A stretch of DNA of 64,000 nt from the NCBI GenBank assembly GCA_964567745.1, contig CAZMNY010000048.1, positions 1 through 64,000 of the forward strand. Direction: 5' to 3'. This document shows positions 53,990 to 62,290 of this stretch, in pieces (the first letter of the stretch is position 1; each line of letters starts with the position of its first letter). The position numbers and the translations under genes were made by a program. This stretch comes from CAZMNY01 sp964567745 (GTDB lineage: Bacteria > Planctomycetota > Planctomycetia > Pirellulales > Pirellulaceae). A model generated the notes under the pieces. That model did no database searches. It worked only from the letters and a program-made list of their open reading frames with translations, and was not told where the DNA came from.

Positions 53990-54918
53990 TCAAGACGACC
54001 GACCTGACCAAAAAGTATGGCGAGATGTACGCGATTCGGGGGATCGAGCTTGAATTGGACGAAGGGGATCTGTTTGGGTTCATTGGGCCAAACGGCGCCG
54101 GGAAGACAACGACCATGAGGGTCATCGCGACATTGCTCAACCCAACCTGGGGCGAGGCATACGTCTGCGGACACTCGATCTATACGCATCCGAAAGAGAT
54201 ACGAAGACTAGTCGGCTACATGCCCGACTTCTTTGGCGTCTATGACGACATGAAGGTCATTGAGTACCTCGAGTTTTTTGCGGCAGCTTATCGAATCAGC
54301 GGCGACGCTCGACGACGACGCTGTGACGAATTGCTGGAAATTGTCGATCTCGATTTCAAACGTGACGCGTTTGCCAACACGCTTTCGCGAGGTCAAACGC
54401 AACGTCTTGGGCTGGCCCGCGTTTTGATCCACGACCCTCAAGTGCTGCTGCTCGACGAACCTCTCAGCGGACTCGATCCGCGAGCGAGGATTGAGATGCG
54501 GAACCTGCTCCGTCGGCTAGGCGGAATGGGAAAGACAATCGTTGTCTCAAGTCATATCCTCCCCGAGCTGGCTGACATCTGTAACAAAGTTGGCATCATC
54601 GACCGCGGTGTCATGTCGGTTAATGCGGACGTCGCAGATGTCATGCGTCAAGTGCGAGAACGAGTTGTCTTGTTTATCGAAATCGACGGCGATCCCGAGG
54701 CCGCTGCGAAACTTCTCGAGCAACACGACGTTGTTGATTCTGTCGATGTCAAGGATGAACGCATAAGCGCAACGCTTGAAGAGGGCTGCAGCGATTATAG
54801 CACCCTGTCCGTCGCCTTGATCGAAGCGGGATTTCGAATCAAGCTGTTTCGCGAGGAAGAAGTCAACCTCGAATCCGCATTCATGGCCCTCACCAAAGGG
54901 ATGGGCGCCAAACACTAG
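53986..54918 (+). CDS. ABC transporter ATP-binding protein (ABC-2 type)
   Basis: A 310-residue ATPase: Walker A GPNGAGKTT (from about residue 35), Q-loop GYMPDFFGVYDDM, signature LSRGQTQRLGLARVLIHDP, Walker B VLLLDEPLSGLDP and H-loop VSSHI. The C-terminal 80 residues are a domain typical of ABC-2/CcmA-type exporters. The signature is LSRGQ rather than LSGGQ. It overlaps the upstream membrane-protein gene by four bases. No permease follows: the next gene, 107 bases on, is on the other strand. The partner permease must be elsewhere, or the upstream two-helix protein is part of it. Confidence 0.95.
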   Translation: MIKTTDLTKKYGEMYAIRGIELELDEGDLFGFIGPNGAGKTTTMRVIATLLNPTWGEAYVCGHSIYTHPKEIRRLVGYMPDFFGVYDDMKVIEYLEFFAAAYRISGDARRRRCDELLEIVDLDFKRDAFANTLSRGQTQRLGLARVLIHDPQVLLLDEPLSGLDPRARIEMRNLLRRLGGMGKTIVVSSHILPELADICNKVGIIDRGVMSVNADVADVMRQVRERVVLFIEIDGDPEAAAKLLEQHDVVDSVDVKDERISATLEEGCSDYSTLSVALIEAGFRIKLFREEEVNLESAFMALTKGMGAKH

Positions 54919-55025
54919 GCGGCAAACACCGGCCGACATTCCGCTTCAAGACATTCCGCTTCAAATTGAGCGGCCATTCGCAAGCGTGCCTCGGCGGCTC
55001 CTCGACGTCGCGCGTTGAAGTTGAT

Positions 55026-55856
55026 TTAGAGTTGCAATTCGGCAAACTCGCGAACGCGATTCTCGATCGCCGGCTCGACTGGCAGCCGCTCCATGCTGCT
55101 GGCGCCGTAGAACCCGACGACGCCCTCGGTGTTCTCAAGGATATACTTCGCGTCTTCCGGTTCTGCGATGGGTCCGCCGTGACAAAGGACCAGAATGTCG
55201 GGCTTCACCGAACGCGCCGCGTCGTGCATCGCCTGCACTCGTCGAGCCGATACCTCAAGTGTTAAAGCTGATTCAGCGCCGATCGATCCCTTGGTCGTTA
55301 GGCCCATGTGAGGAATGAGAATGTCGGCGCCGGCCGCCGCCATTGCTGAGGCTTCCTCTGGCGTAAAACTGTACGGCGTCGTCAGCATGCCGAGCTGATG
55401 GGCCTCGCGTATCATATCGACTTCGGGCCCGAAACCCATTCCCGTCTCCTCCAGGTTTTGGCGAAAATTCCCGTCAATCAATCCGACAGTGGGAAAATTC
55501 TGCACGCCGGAGAATCCGGCCGCGTCAACTTGCTTGAGGAAGATCTTCATCAGTCGAAAAGGGTCCGTGCCGCAAACGCCGGCCAAGACTGGCGTGTGCT
55601 TCACAACGGGTATGACCTCTTGCGCCATCTCCATGACAATCCCATTGGCGTCGCCATAGGGCATCATGCCGGAGAGCGATCCGCGCCCGCCCATTCGGAA
55701 TCGTCCCGAGTTGTAGATGACAAGCAAGTCGGCACCGCCTCGCTCAGCCATCTTCGCGCTGATTCCCGTGCCCGCGCCGCCGCCGATGATCGGACAACCT
55801 CGCTCCACCTTCGTGCGCAATTGATCCAGAATCGCTGAGCGTTGAAACAACCCCAT
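55026..55856 (-). CDS. Phosphoenolpyruvate hydrolase-family TIM barrel
   Basis: A 276-residue barrel of the PEP hydrolase-like/TIM-barrel signal-transduction family (Pfam PEP_hydrolase). The motifs are PIIGGGAGTGISAKMAERGGADLLVIYNSGRFRMGGRGSL, MPYGDANGIVMEMA, LAGVCGTDPF, GFSGVQNFPTVGLIDG, ADILIPHMGLTTKGSIGA, LVLCHGGPIAEPEDAKYIL and GFYGASSMERLPVE. In other bacteria it often accompanies a Tm-1-like (UPF0261) protein, which is absent here. The actual substrate in planctomycetes is unknown. The next gene upstream on the same strand is an HpaI-type aldolase 172 bases away. Confidence 0.9.
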   Translation of the reverse strand: MGLFQRSAILDQLRTKVERGCPIIGGGAGTGISAKMAERGGADLLVIYNSGRFRMGGRGSLSGMMPYGDANGIVMEMAQEVIPVVKHTPVLAGVCGTDPFRLMKIFLKQVDAAGFSGVQNFPTVGLIDGNFRQNLEETGMGFGPEVDMIREAHQLGMLTTPYSFTPEEASAMAAAGADILIPHMGLTTKGSIGAESALTLEVSARRVQAMHDAARSVKPDILVLCHGGPIAEPEDAKYILENTEGVVGFYGASSMERLPVEPAIENRVREFAELQL

Positions 55857-56028
55857 CGTGCATGCTCCTCGTTTCGTTCTCGATCAGTTCAAGCAACCCG
55901 TCTCACGACAACATCGGCGAATTCGGATCGCTGAGATGCGAGTCGTTTCGACCAGCTCGGCATCAAACAGCGACAGCCGGCCGGCATTGGGCGGCGAGAC
56001 GATGCATTCACTGATTGAGCGATCGACG

Positions 56029-56826
56029 TTAGTAACGAGCGACATCCTCGGCCACGTTTTCGGGATTGATGTCTTGGATCACCTCTTGAGCTTTTTGGGT
56101 CATCATTCGCAAGTCGCTTCCGATGGCGATGAACTGCATCCCTTGTTCAGCCCGTTGTCGCGCCGACTCGACGTCCATCGCGTGAATTCCGGTCGGCGTA
56201 CCGACCTCGCGGCCAACTTCGATGACCCGTTGAACCGCGGCCTCATGCTCCTGAGCCGAAGGAAACTGACCGTCGTCAGCTCGCATCTGAAATCGCAGGT
56301 CATTGGGACCGATAAAGATTGCATCGCAGCCCGGCAAGCTGTAGATCTCCTTCGCATTGGCAACCCCTTGAGGACTCTCCGTCTGCAACACGACGAGAAT
56401 CTCGTCATTGGCCCGAGAGTAGTAGTCGCCTGCAGCCGCCCCAAAGTTCATCGAGTGCATGCCGCCTCCGACGCTGCGGTTCCCGGTCGGCGGATACTTT
56501 GCGGCCGCAATCGCTGTCCGAGCTTGCTCGACGGTATCGATCATCGGCGCGACAATGCCCCACGCGCCGGCGTCCAGCACCCGTTTTATGTAGTGGTGGC
56601 TCCCCTCGGGAACTCGCGCCAGCGGCACGCAGCCGGCGTCCGCGATCGCGCCGAACAGCGCTGTCGCCTGAGACCAATCGATTGCCGAGTGCTCGATGTC
56701 CAAGGTGAGCCAGTCAAAGCCGAGCCTGGCCAACACACGTGTTGCGAATAGGTCCCCGAATGCGAGCCAAGTACCAAATGAAGGCTGGCCAGACTGCAGT
56801 TTCTGTTTGACGGGATTGCTTTTCAT
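56029..56826 (-). CDS. HpcH/HpaI-family class II aldolase
   Basis: A 265-residue aldolase that cleaves or forms 2-oxo-hydroxyacids releasing pyruvate. The motifs are FGTWLAFGD, DWLTLDIEHSAIDW (active His), PLARVPEGSHHYIKRVLDAGAWGIVAPMIDTVEQAR, VLQTESPQGVANAKEIYSLPGCDAIFIGPNDLRF (metal Glu/Asp) and a C-terminal GMQFIAIGSDLRMM. Start ATG 56824-56826 has only a weak Shine-Dalgarno. It may be expressed with the PEP-hydrolase-like gene downstream, both dealing with pyruvate or PEP-related compounds; that link is inference. Confidence 0.93.
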   Translation of the reverse strand: MKSNPVKQKLQSGQPSFGTWLAFGDLFATRVLARLGFDWLTLDIEHSAIDWSQATALFGAIADAGCVPLARVPEGSHHYIKRVLDAGAWGIVAPMIDTVEQARTAIAAAKYPPTGNRSVGGGMHSMNFGAAAGDYYSRANDEILVVLQTESPQGVANAKEIYSLPGCDAIFIGPNDLRFQMRADDGQFPSAQEHEAAVQRVIEVGREVGTPTGIHAMDVESARQRAEQGMQFIAIGSDLRMMTQKAQEVIQDINPENVAEDVARY

Positions 56827-57210
56827 CGTGCCATTTTTTTGAGAGAGCTAGGGCAGGGCGTCTGTCTCAAAGCGAATTGTCAGAACCAGACGCGAACGGG
56901 CGGGGCGAGCTGACGCGCAATCGGAACGAAATCTTTTGTGCATCAGCACTTTGCTTGAAGATAGTGGAGCATAGTTGCGGACGCCTCGCGAGCACCCTAG
57001 TGGTTCCAGGGCGAAGGCATAGCCAGCGCAGCAGACTGGGAATACTTTGATTCCCCGGGAACGCGACAGGTTGCCAGAACGGCAGCCGGACAGTGCTTTC
57101 GTTTTTCGCAATCCGCGCCGGAAAAACTCTGCCGAGAAGCGGGCGATTGGCTGTCTAGCGGGGTATAATTCGATGGACAGGCGGAAAGAAACAGGCATTG
57201 GGTGACGCTC
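56827..57210. other. Divergent intergenic region with a TATAAT box
   Basis: About 384 bases between the aldolase and the PIMT-like gene. A perfect TATAAT at 57164-57169 points to the PIMT-like gene. No good -35 lies at the expected distance. Nothing else is evident. Confidence 0.45.
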
Positions 57211-58497
57211 ATGATAATGGTCTTTGGAACACGGCAAGGTTCATGCAATGTGAGCTCGATTGCTCGACTTCAGTTGCTTTTCGCGACGATTGTCTGTCTG
57301 ACGGCTAGCTTAGCGCCAACTCAACAAGCTTATTCGCAAGGCGGCGCCGCGCGCGACAAGTATGCCGTCGCCAGAAAGCAGATGGTCAGCAAGTTCATCA
57401 AAGCGGCCGGCGTGAAAGATGCTCGAGTCTTGGAGTCGATGGAAAACACGCTTCGGCACGAATTCGTGTCGTCTCAACATCGCTCAAAGGCCTATTTTGA
57501 TATGGCTTTGCCGATTGGCGACCTGCAAACGATTTCGTCGCCATTCATCGTCGCCTACATGACCGAGTCGCTCGAACCAAAGCCCACCGACAAGGTGCTT
57601 GAGATCGGCACGGGCAGCGGGTACCAGGCAGCAGTGCTGAGTCCGCTGGTGGATGAAGTTTATTCGATTGAGATCGTTCCAACGCTTGGCCGCAAAGCAG
57701 CGAGGACGCTCCGGAGGCTGCGATATCGCAACGTCGTCACGAAAATTGGCGACGGATTTCAAGGTTGGCGAGAGCACGCGCCATTTGACAAGATCATCGT
57801 GACCTGCTCGCCGGAAAAACCGCCGCAGCCGCTTGTCGACCAACTGCGAGAAGGCGGCCTGATGGTCATTCCCGTCGGCGAACGATATCAGCAGACGCTC
57901 TATTTGCTTCGCAAGCGACAAGGCAAACTTGTGGCCGAAGCCCTGCGGCCAACGCTGTTTGTGCCGATGACCGGTCGTGCCGAAAACGCCCGAGTGGTGC
58001 AGCCGGACCCGCGTAATCCGAAATGCCTGAATGGTGACTTCGAAGCCAAAGTTCCCAAGAATGGCTTCGCCGCGGGCTGGTATTACCAACGGCAAATGAA
58101 GACCAAGACGGACAACCCGCCGCAAGGCAAACAATATGTCGAGTTTGAAAATGCCGAGGACGGTTTGGCGGCGCATCTTCTCCAAGGAATCCCCATCGAC
58201 GGATCCAGCATTTCGTCCGTTCGCATCTCGGCCCAGGCCAAGTACGAAAACATCATCGATGGCAGCCGTGGCCAATTCGCCGCGCTGGCAATCAGCTTCT
58301 ACGACGCAAACCGCAAGGTGCTTAGTTTCCGGCACGTCGCTCGATTTCGAGGAGAGTCCGAGTGGGAGACGCATACGTCGAAAATCCCCGTCCCCTCTGC
58401 GGCCACGGCCGCCATTCTAAGAGTGGGCTTGTTCGGAGCGACCGGGAAGCTGGCCATCGACGACGTCAAACTCGAGCCCATCCGGTCCGAGCGTTAG
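57211..58497 (+). CDS. Exported protein-L-isoaspartate O-methyltransferase-like protein with C-terminal beta module
   Basis: The start is uncertain: ATG 57211 or 57217, or GTG 57250, all leading into a signal peptide (LLFATIVCLTASLAPTQQAYSQ). The PIMT core follows: FVSSQHRSKAYFDMALPIGDLQTISSPFIVAYMTESL, SAM motif VLEIGTGSGYQAAVLSPL from about residue 129, and FDKIIVTCSPEKPPQPLVDQLREGGLMVIPVG. Residues about 280-425 form a second domain starting LNGDFEAKVPKNGFAAGWYYQRQ and ending ILRVGLFGATGKLAIDDVKLEPI, like a carbohydrate-binding-type jelly roll. Cytosolic PIMT repairs isoaspartate in proteins; a signal peptide on a SAM enzyme is unexpected. Confidence 0.85.
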   Translation: MIMVFGTRQGSCNVSSIARLQLLFATIVCLTASLAPTQQAYSQGGAARDKYAVARKQMVSKFIKAAGVKDARVLESMENTLRHEFVSSQHRSKAYFDMALPIGDLQTISSPFIVAYMTESLEPKPTDKVLEIGTGSGYQAAVLSPLVDEVYSIEIVPTLGRKAARTLRRLRYRNVVTKIGDGFQGWREHAPFDKIIVTCSPEKPPQPLVDQLREGGLMVIPVGERYQQTLYLLRKRQGKLVAEALRPTLFVPMTGRAENARVVQPDPRNPKCLNGDFEAKVPKNGFAAGWYYQRQMKTKTDNPPQGKQYVEFENAEDGLAAHLLQGIPIDGSSISSVRISAQAKYENIIDGSRGQFAALAISFYDANRKVLSFRHVARFRGESEWETHTSKIPVPSAATAAILRVGLFGATGKLAIDDVKLEPIRSER

Positions 58498-58500
58498 CTC

Positions 58501-59008
58501 ATGGTGCGGCGGCGACGTGTGTTTGTCCGCCGGCCAAAAAAAAAACTGGACTTGCCGAATTTTCCGGCTACGCGCCGCAATCTGCGACGTACTAGCAACG
58601 GCTACAAGGTCACAAGTTGCGCCGACGGTTTCGATGCGTTGCAAGTTTTCGACCTGAAACGACTGATATTCTGCTCGTCGACTACCGCATGCCAGGCATG
58701 AACGGCATTCAATTAATGAAGGCGGCGCACGCTTTTTCGCCTTCAACTCCTGTTGTGTTCCTGAGTGGTTCGGTCGACTCCAGCACGGCCGTTGAGGCAA
58801 TGCGAGAAGGCGCGACGAACTTTGTCGGCAAGACTGAGAACGAATTTGTGCTGCTTCGGGCACTCGATCGAGCGACGACCCTAGTTCGTCGTCAGTACGA
58901 CTTCCTACGGGAAGAGGAAGCTCATAAGCATGCCGAGTCAGCTTCACAAGCCAAAAGCGCTTTCTTGTTTCGCGGTCTGCTTTTCGGCGGCTTGGCCGGT
59001 CTGACGCA
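58501..59008 (+). pseudogene. Remnant of a response regulator / hybrid histidine kinase
   Basis: A receiver domain is split between two frames. SNGYKVTSCADGFDALQVFDLK reads in one frame, and near 58668 the sequence continues in the next: TTDILLVDYRMPGMNGIQLMKAA (phospho-Asp in VDYRMPG), TPVVFLSGSVDSSTAVEAMREGATNFVGKTEN. It goes on with LRRQYDFLREEE-like helix and HAESASQAKSAFL. The last segment is the sequence that normally leads into the H-box of histidine kinases (AKSEFLANMSHE...), but the kinase itself is missing. The N-terminal strand of the receiver is also lost. Clearly non-functional. The rest to 59255 shows nothing recognisable. Confidence 0.8.
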
Positions 59009-59255
59009 ATCAAGTTGGCCCACCCGGGCACCTCCTTCAAAAAATGGCGTGAACCGCGAATCGGGCAGGCGCCATGGGAACTCAGGGGGAACTCACCCCT
59101 CTTCAGAGTGGATTCAGGGGCATCCAATTTCCCTAATCCTAATTATTTACCTAGACTTGTTGAATTACGTGCTACGGTTGCTAAGCTGAGTAAACTAAAT
59201 TGACGTCCCCTGAGATGGGGATGCATCTATCCTTGAAGAAGAGAGCGTCGTTCAT

Positions 59256-60374
59256 ATGCCTCGCAAAATTGGTGTCATCTGTGCCGTATTCGGCCTGTTG
59301 TTGACGGTGGGTAGCAGCCAAGCGTTTGCTGGCTGGGGAAGCCATGGCTGGTCCTATGGAAGCACGGGCGGGAGCCACGGCAGCTGGGGCAGTTATACGA
59401 GCTACGCATCCCACGGAAGTCACGGCAGCTGGGGCGGTTATACCAGATACGTATCACATGGAAGTCATGGAAGTCATGGAAGTCACGGCAGCCACGGCAG
59501 CCTGGGCGTTCATGGAAACTATCGACCTTATGGTCACGGCGGCATATTCAGCCGCTGGCACTACCGAGCCGCCGCGACTCGTTATCACTGGTTCGGCAGC
59601 TGGGGTTCGCACCATGGACTCTTCCACCATCATCGCGCTAGCTGGGGTTCCTATGGGTCTCACGGATCGCACGGAAGTCACGGCGCCATCGTCACGACGT
59701 GCGGTTGCAGCGCCTGCGGCTCGGGTTGGGTGGACGGCGGAGTGATCCAAAAGTCAGTTCCGACTCAGAATTCGCCAACCCCCGCCGGTGGCGTCATCGA
59801 ACAGCAGAAGCCGGCAACGGGCACCATCCTGGAACCGAAGAGCACGGGCATTTTGACTGGCAATGCGACGCTGACTGTCAACGTACCCAGCGATGCCAAA
59901 GTGTTCGTCAACGGACACGAGACCACGAGCAAGGGCGCGCAGCGTCAATTTATTTCGCGAAACCTCGAGCCTGGCTTCAAGTACACGTACGAGATTCGAG
60001 CGGAAGCCATTCGCGATGGCGAGTTGGCTGAGACAGTGGAGACCGTGCGATTGACGGCTGGCGAAACGCTCGACTTGACTTTGACTCCGATTGTAGCGGC
60101 CAAGGTCGCCTCGACGACAATCAAAGTCCACGTTCCCGAAAACGCCAAAGTTTACTTGGCCGGAACGCTGACTAAGTCCGTCGGTCCGCTTCGCGTCTTC
60201 AAGACGAACGAGCTTAAAGCGGGCGAATCCTGGGACGACTATGTCATTCGAGTTGAGATGGATGACAACGGTCGCGTCGTCACTCAAGAAAAGTCGTTTA
60301 CGCTGACTGCCGGCAACTCGCTTGAACTGAGTTTTGACGCCAGTGCGCCAAAAATCGCTTCAGCCACGCCGTAG
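59256..60374 (+). CDS. Exported TIGR03000-type protein with Ser-His-Gly repeats
   Basis: ATG 59256 starts a signal peptide (IGVICAVFGLLLTVGSSQAFA). Residues about 27-145 are low-complexity Gly/Ser/His (SHGSHGS runs), probably a flexible or metal-binding region. A CGCSACG cluster follows (149-155). Then come two copies of the planctomycete TIGR03000 domain, about 204-277 (LTVNVPSDAKVFVNGHETTSKG...RAEAIRDGE) and about 287-361 (IKVHVPENAKVYLAGTLTKSVG...RVEMDDNGR). TIGR03000 is nearly restricted to this phylum; no molecular function is known. A good terminator lies downstream. Confidence 0.93.
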   Translation: MPRKIGVICAVFGLLLTVGSSQAFAGWGSHGWSYGSTGGSHGSWGSYTSYASHGSHGSWGGYTRYVSHGSHGSHGSHGSHGSLGVHGNYRPYGHGGIFSRWHYRAAATRYHWFGSWGSHHGLFHHHRASWGSYGSHGSHGSHGAIVTTCGCSACGSGWVDGGVIQKSVPTQNSPTPAGGVIEQQKPATGTILEPKSTGILTGNATLTVNVPSDAKVFVNGHETTSKGAQRQFISRNLEPGFKYTYEIRAEAIRDGELAETVETVRLTAGETLDLTLTPIVAAKVASTTIKVHVPENAKVYLAGTLTKSVGPLRVFKTNELKAGESWDDYVIRVEMDDNGRVVTQEKSFTLTAGNSLELSFDASAPKIASATP

Positions 60375-60436
60375 AGCGGAGTGGATCGAGCAGCAGCCCG
60401 CTGTTCCGATTTCTTCGCCAATCGTTGTGAAACGAA

Positions 60437-60480
60437 AAAGCCCTGCGAGACGAATAGTCCTCGCAGGGCTTTGTTTGTTT
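60437..60480 (+). terminator. Intrinsic terminator after the TIGR03000 gene
   Basis: AAAGCCCTGCGAG (60437-60449) pairs perfectly with CTCGCAGGGCTTT (60460-60472), a 13-bp stem with a 10-nt loop, followed by gtttgtttc. Because the A- and T-runs flank both sides it could work on either strand. Confidence 0.9.
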
Positions 60481-60550
60481 CTTGACCTCGCTCGATCACC
60501 GCTTGTGCCGTTGGGGAAGTCACCGACTGGCTGCCGATACAACTAGTGTC

Positions 60551-61192
60551 ATGAACCGGCGGAGCAAAAACAGCGAGCGACACAATTCGCCCGGCGAAGG
60601 CGAATCGCCGGGATGGACTGCGAACCAACGGCGACTCGCGTCCCTGGCCGTCGTCTTACATCTCGCTGCGGTCATCCTGGCGCCACTGGCATTCGCCACC
60701 AGACCATCACCCGCCATTGGCCCCATGCTTCAATTGGCGGAGCCGTACATTGACGCGGCCCACATGAATCACGGCTATGCTTTTTTCGCTCCCAATCCGC
60801 CTGGCGCCAGCAGTTTGCTGCGATACCGAGTTGAGTTTGACGACGGGCGAGAGCCGATTACAGGCGTGCTTCCCGATCGCCGCGAGCATTGGCCGCGATT
60901 GTTCTACCATCGGCATTTTATGTTGAGCGAACAGCTGAGCGCCCGCTGGGTGCCGGCGGAACAGCCAGCGGACGCGGACCCTCACCAATGGAAAATGCAG
61001 CGAGCCGCGTACCTCAAGGCATGGCGTTCTTTTGAGAATCACTTGCTGAAAAAACATGACGGCGCTCGCGTGACGATGGAGTTCTATGATCACCGACCGC
61101 CGGGCGTCATTGAAGCGCTCAATGGCAAGCAACTCAACTCGCCCGACCTCTATCGACCTCGGTCCGATCGTCTGAGTGAGGCGATTCCATGA
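60551..61192 (+). CDS. Small membrane protein paired with HTTM
   Basis: ATG 60551 gives 213 residues; an upstream frame start near 60482 lies within terminator-proximal sequence. One membrane segment (LASLAVVLHLAAVILAPLAFA, about residues 29-50) follows a polar N-terminus. The rest (AHMNHGYAFFAPNPPGASSLLRYRVEFDDG, HWPRLFYHRHFMLSEQL, KKHDGARVTMEFYDHRPP) is predicted outside. Its stop overlaps the start of the HTTM gene (ATGA), so the two are translationally coupled and probably form a complex. Function unknown. Confidence 0.8.
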   Translation: MNRRSKNSERHNSPGEGESPGWTANQRRLASLAVVLHLAAVILAPLAFATRPSPAIGPMLQLAEPYIDAAHMNHGYAFFAPNPPGASSLLRYRVEFDDGREPITGVLPDRREHWPRLFYHRHFMLSEQLSARWVPAEQPADADPHQWKMQRAAYLKAWRSFENHLLKKHDGARVTMEFYDHRPPGVIEALNGKQLNSPDLYRPRSDRLSEAIP

Positions 61193-62154
61193 CGCGCAGC
61201 ACCCAGCCGACCGCCGGCGTCGAACCCTCTTGGGCTAGCGACGTCGCCAGACATTGGAATGCGTTTTGGTTCACGCCTCGCGCGCCGCACACACTGGGCG
61301 TAATCCGCATCCTCGCCGGCGCCATGCTGCTTTACACCCACTTGGTTTGGACGATTGGGCTGGAAGATTTCCTCGGCGCCAACTCGTGGCTCGATCGAGA
61401 AACAACGCAAAGTCTAGGTGGTCGATACTATGTCTGGAGCCCGCTGTTTCATTTCGACAATCCGATGGCTTTGTGGCTCTATCATCTGGCGTCCATCGCA
61501 ACGATGTTCGCGTTGATGGTGGGCTGGCGAACTCGCGAGACTTCGATACTGGCTTGGTTGTTTGCCGTCAGTTATTGCCACCGTCTGCAAGGCGCGTTGT
61601 TTGGCTTGGAGCAGGTCAACACGATGCTCGCGATGTATTTGATGCTCGCTCCCTGCGGCGCCGTTTATTCGGTTGATCGATGGCGCGCCGGCAGCAAAGG
61701 GAGCGACAAGCCGACGGTGTCGGCCAACATTGCAACGCGGCTCTTACAGATTCATATGTGCGTCATCTATCTGTTTGGAGCTGTCGGAAAGATGAAGGGC
61801 GATTCGTGGTGGGACGGATCGGCTTTTTGGTTTGCGATTGCGAACTTGGAATATCAATCGATCGACATGACCTGGATGGTGCGTTTTCCCGCCTTGATCG
61901 CGCTGGTGACTCACGCCACGCTTTTCTGGGAGCTTGGCTATTGCGCGTTGATCTGGCCCAAACGCACTCGCCCCGTGATGCTTGCCTCCGCCGTGATACT
62001 CCACGGCGGCATCGCGTTCTGCATGGGAATGATCACGTTTGGATTGGCGATGATCTTCGCCAACATGTCGTTCATTTCTCCGGCAACATCCAAACGCATA
62101 GTCGACCGTCTTTTGCGCCGCCCGGCTTCGCAGTCCCAAATCGACGCGGCCTGA
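61189..62154 (+). CDS. HTTM-domain membrane protein (vitamin K-dependent gamma-carboxylase-like)
   Basis: A 321-residue multi-pass protein. It shows the HTTM pattern: LGVIRILAGAMLLYTHLVW, YYVWSPLFHFDNPMALWLYHLASIATMFALMVGWRT, SYCHRLQGALFGLEQVNTMLAMYLMLAPCGAVYSVDRW, LQIHMCVIYLFGAVGKMKGDSWWDGSAFWFAI, WELGYCALIWPKRTRP and FGLAMIFANMSFI. HTTM is the membrane part of gamma-carboxylases; bacterial members usually lack the soluble half, as here. It is coupled to the small membrane protein upstream. The reaction is not established. Confidence 0.92.
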   Translation: MTRSTQPTAGVEPSWASDVARHWNAFWFTPRAPHTLGVIRILAGAMLLYTHLVWTIGLEDFLGANSWLDRETTQSLGGRYYVWSPLFHFDNPMALWLYHLASIATMFALMVGWRTRETSILAWLFAVSYCHRLQGALFGLEQVNTMLAMYLMLAPCGAVYSVDRWRAGSKGSDKPTVSANIATRLLQIHMCVIYLFGAVGKMKGDSWWDGSAFWFAIANLEYQSIDMTWMVRFPALIALVTHATLFWELGYCALIWPKRTRPVMLASAVILHGGIAFCMGMITFGLAMIFANMSFISPATSKRIVDRLLRRPASQSQIDAA

Positions 62155-62290
62155 TGCCGTGTTGTGTTTCGCATGTTGGGAAATTTACCAGCTTTCCATT
62201 TGCCTCTCGCCCGTGCAACCGATTGATAGATTTCAGCGGCGCGGCCATACTGGGAGGTTCCCTTTTTTACTCTATTGGAGGATGTGACCG

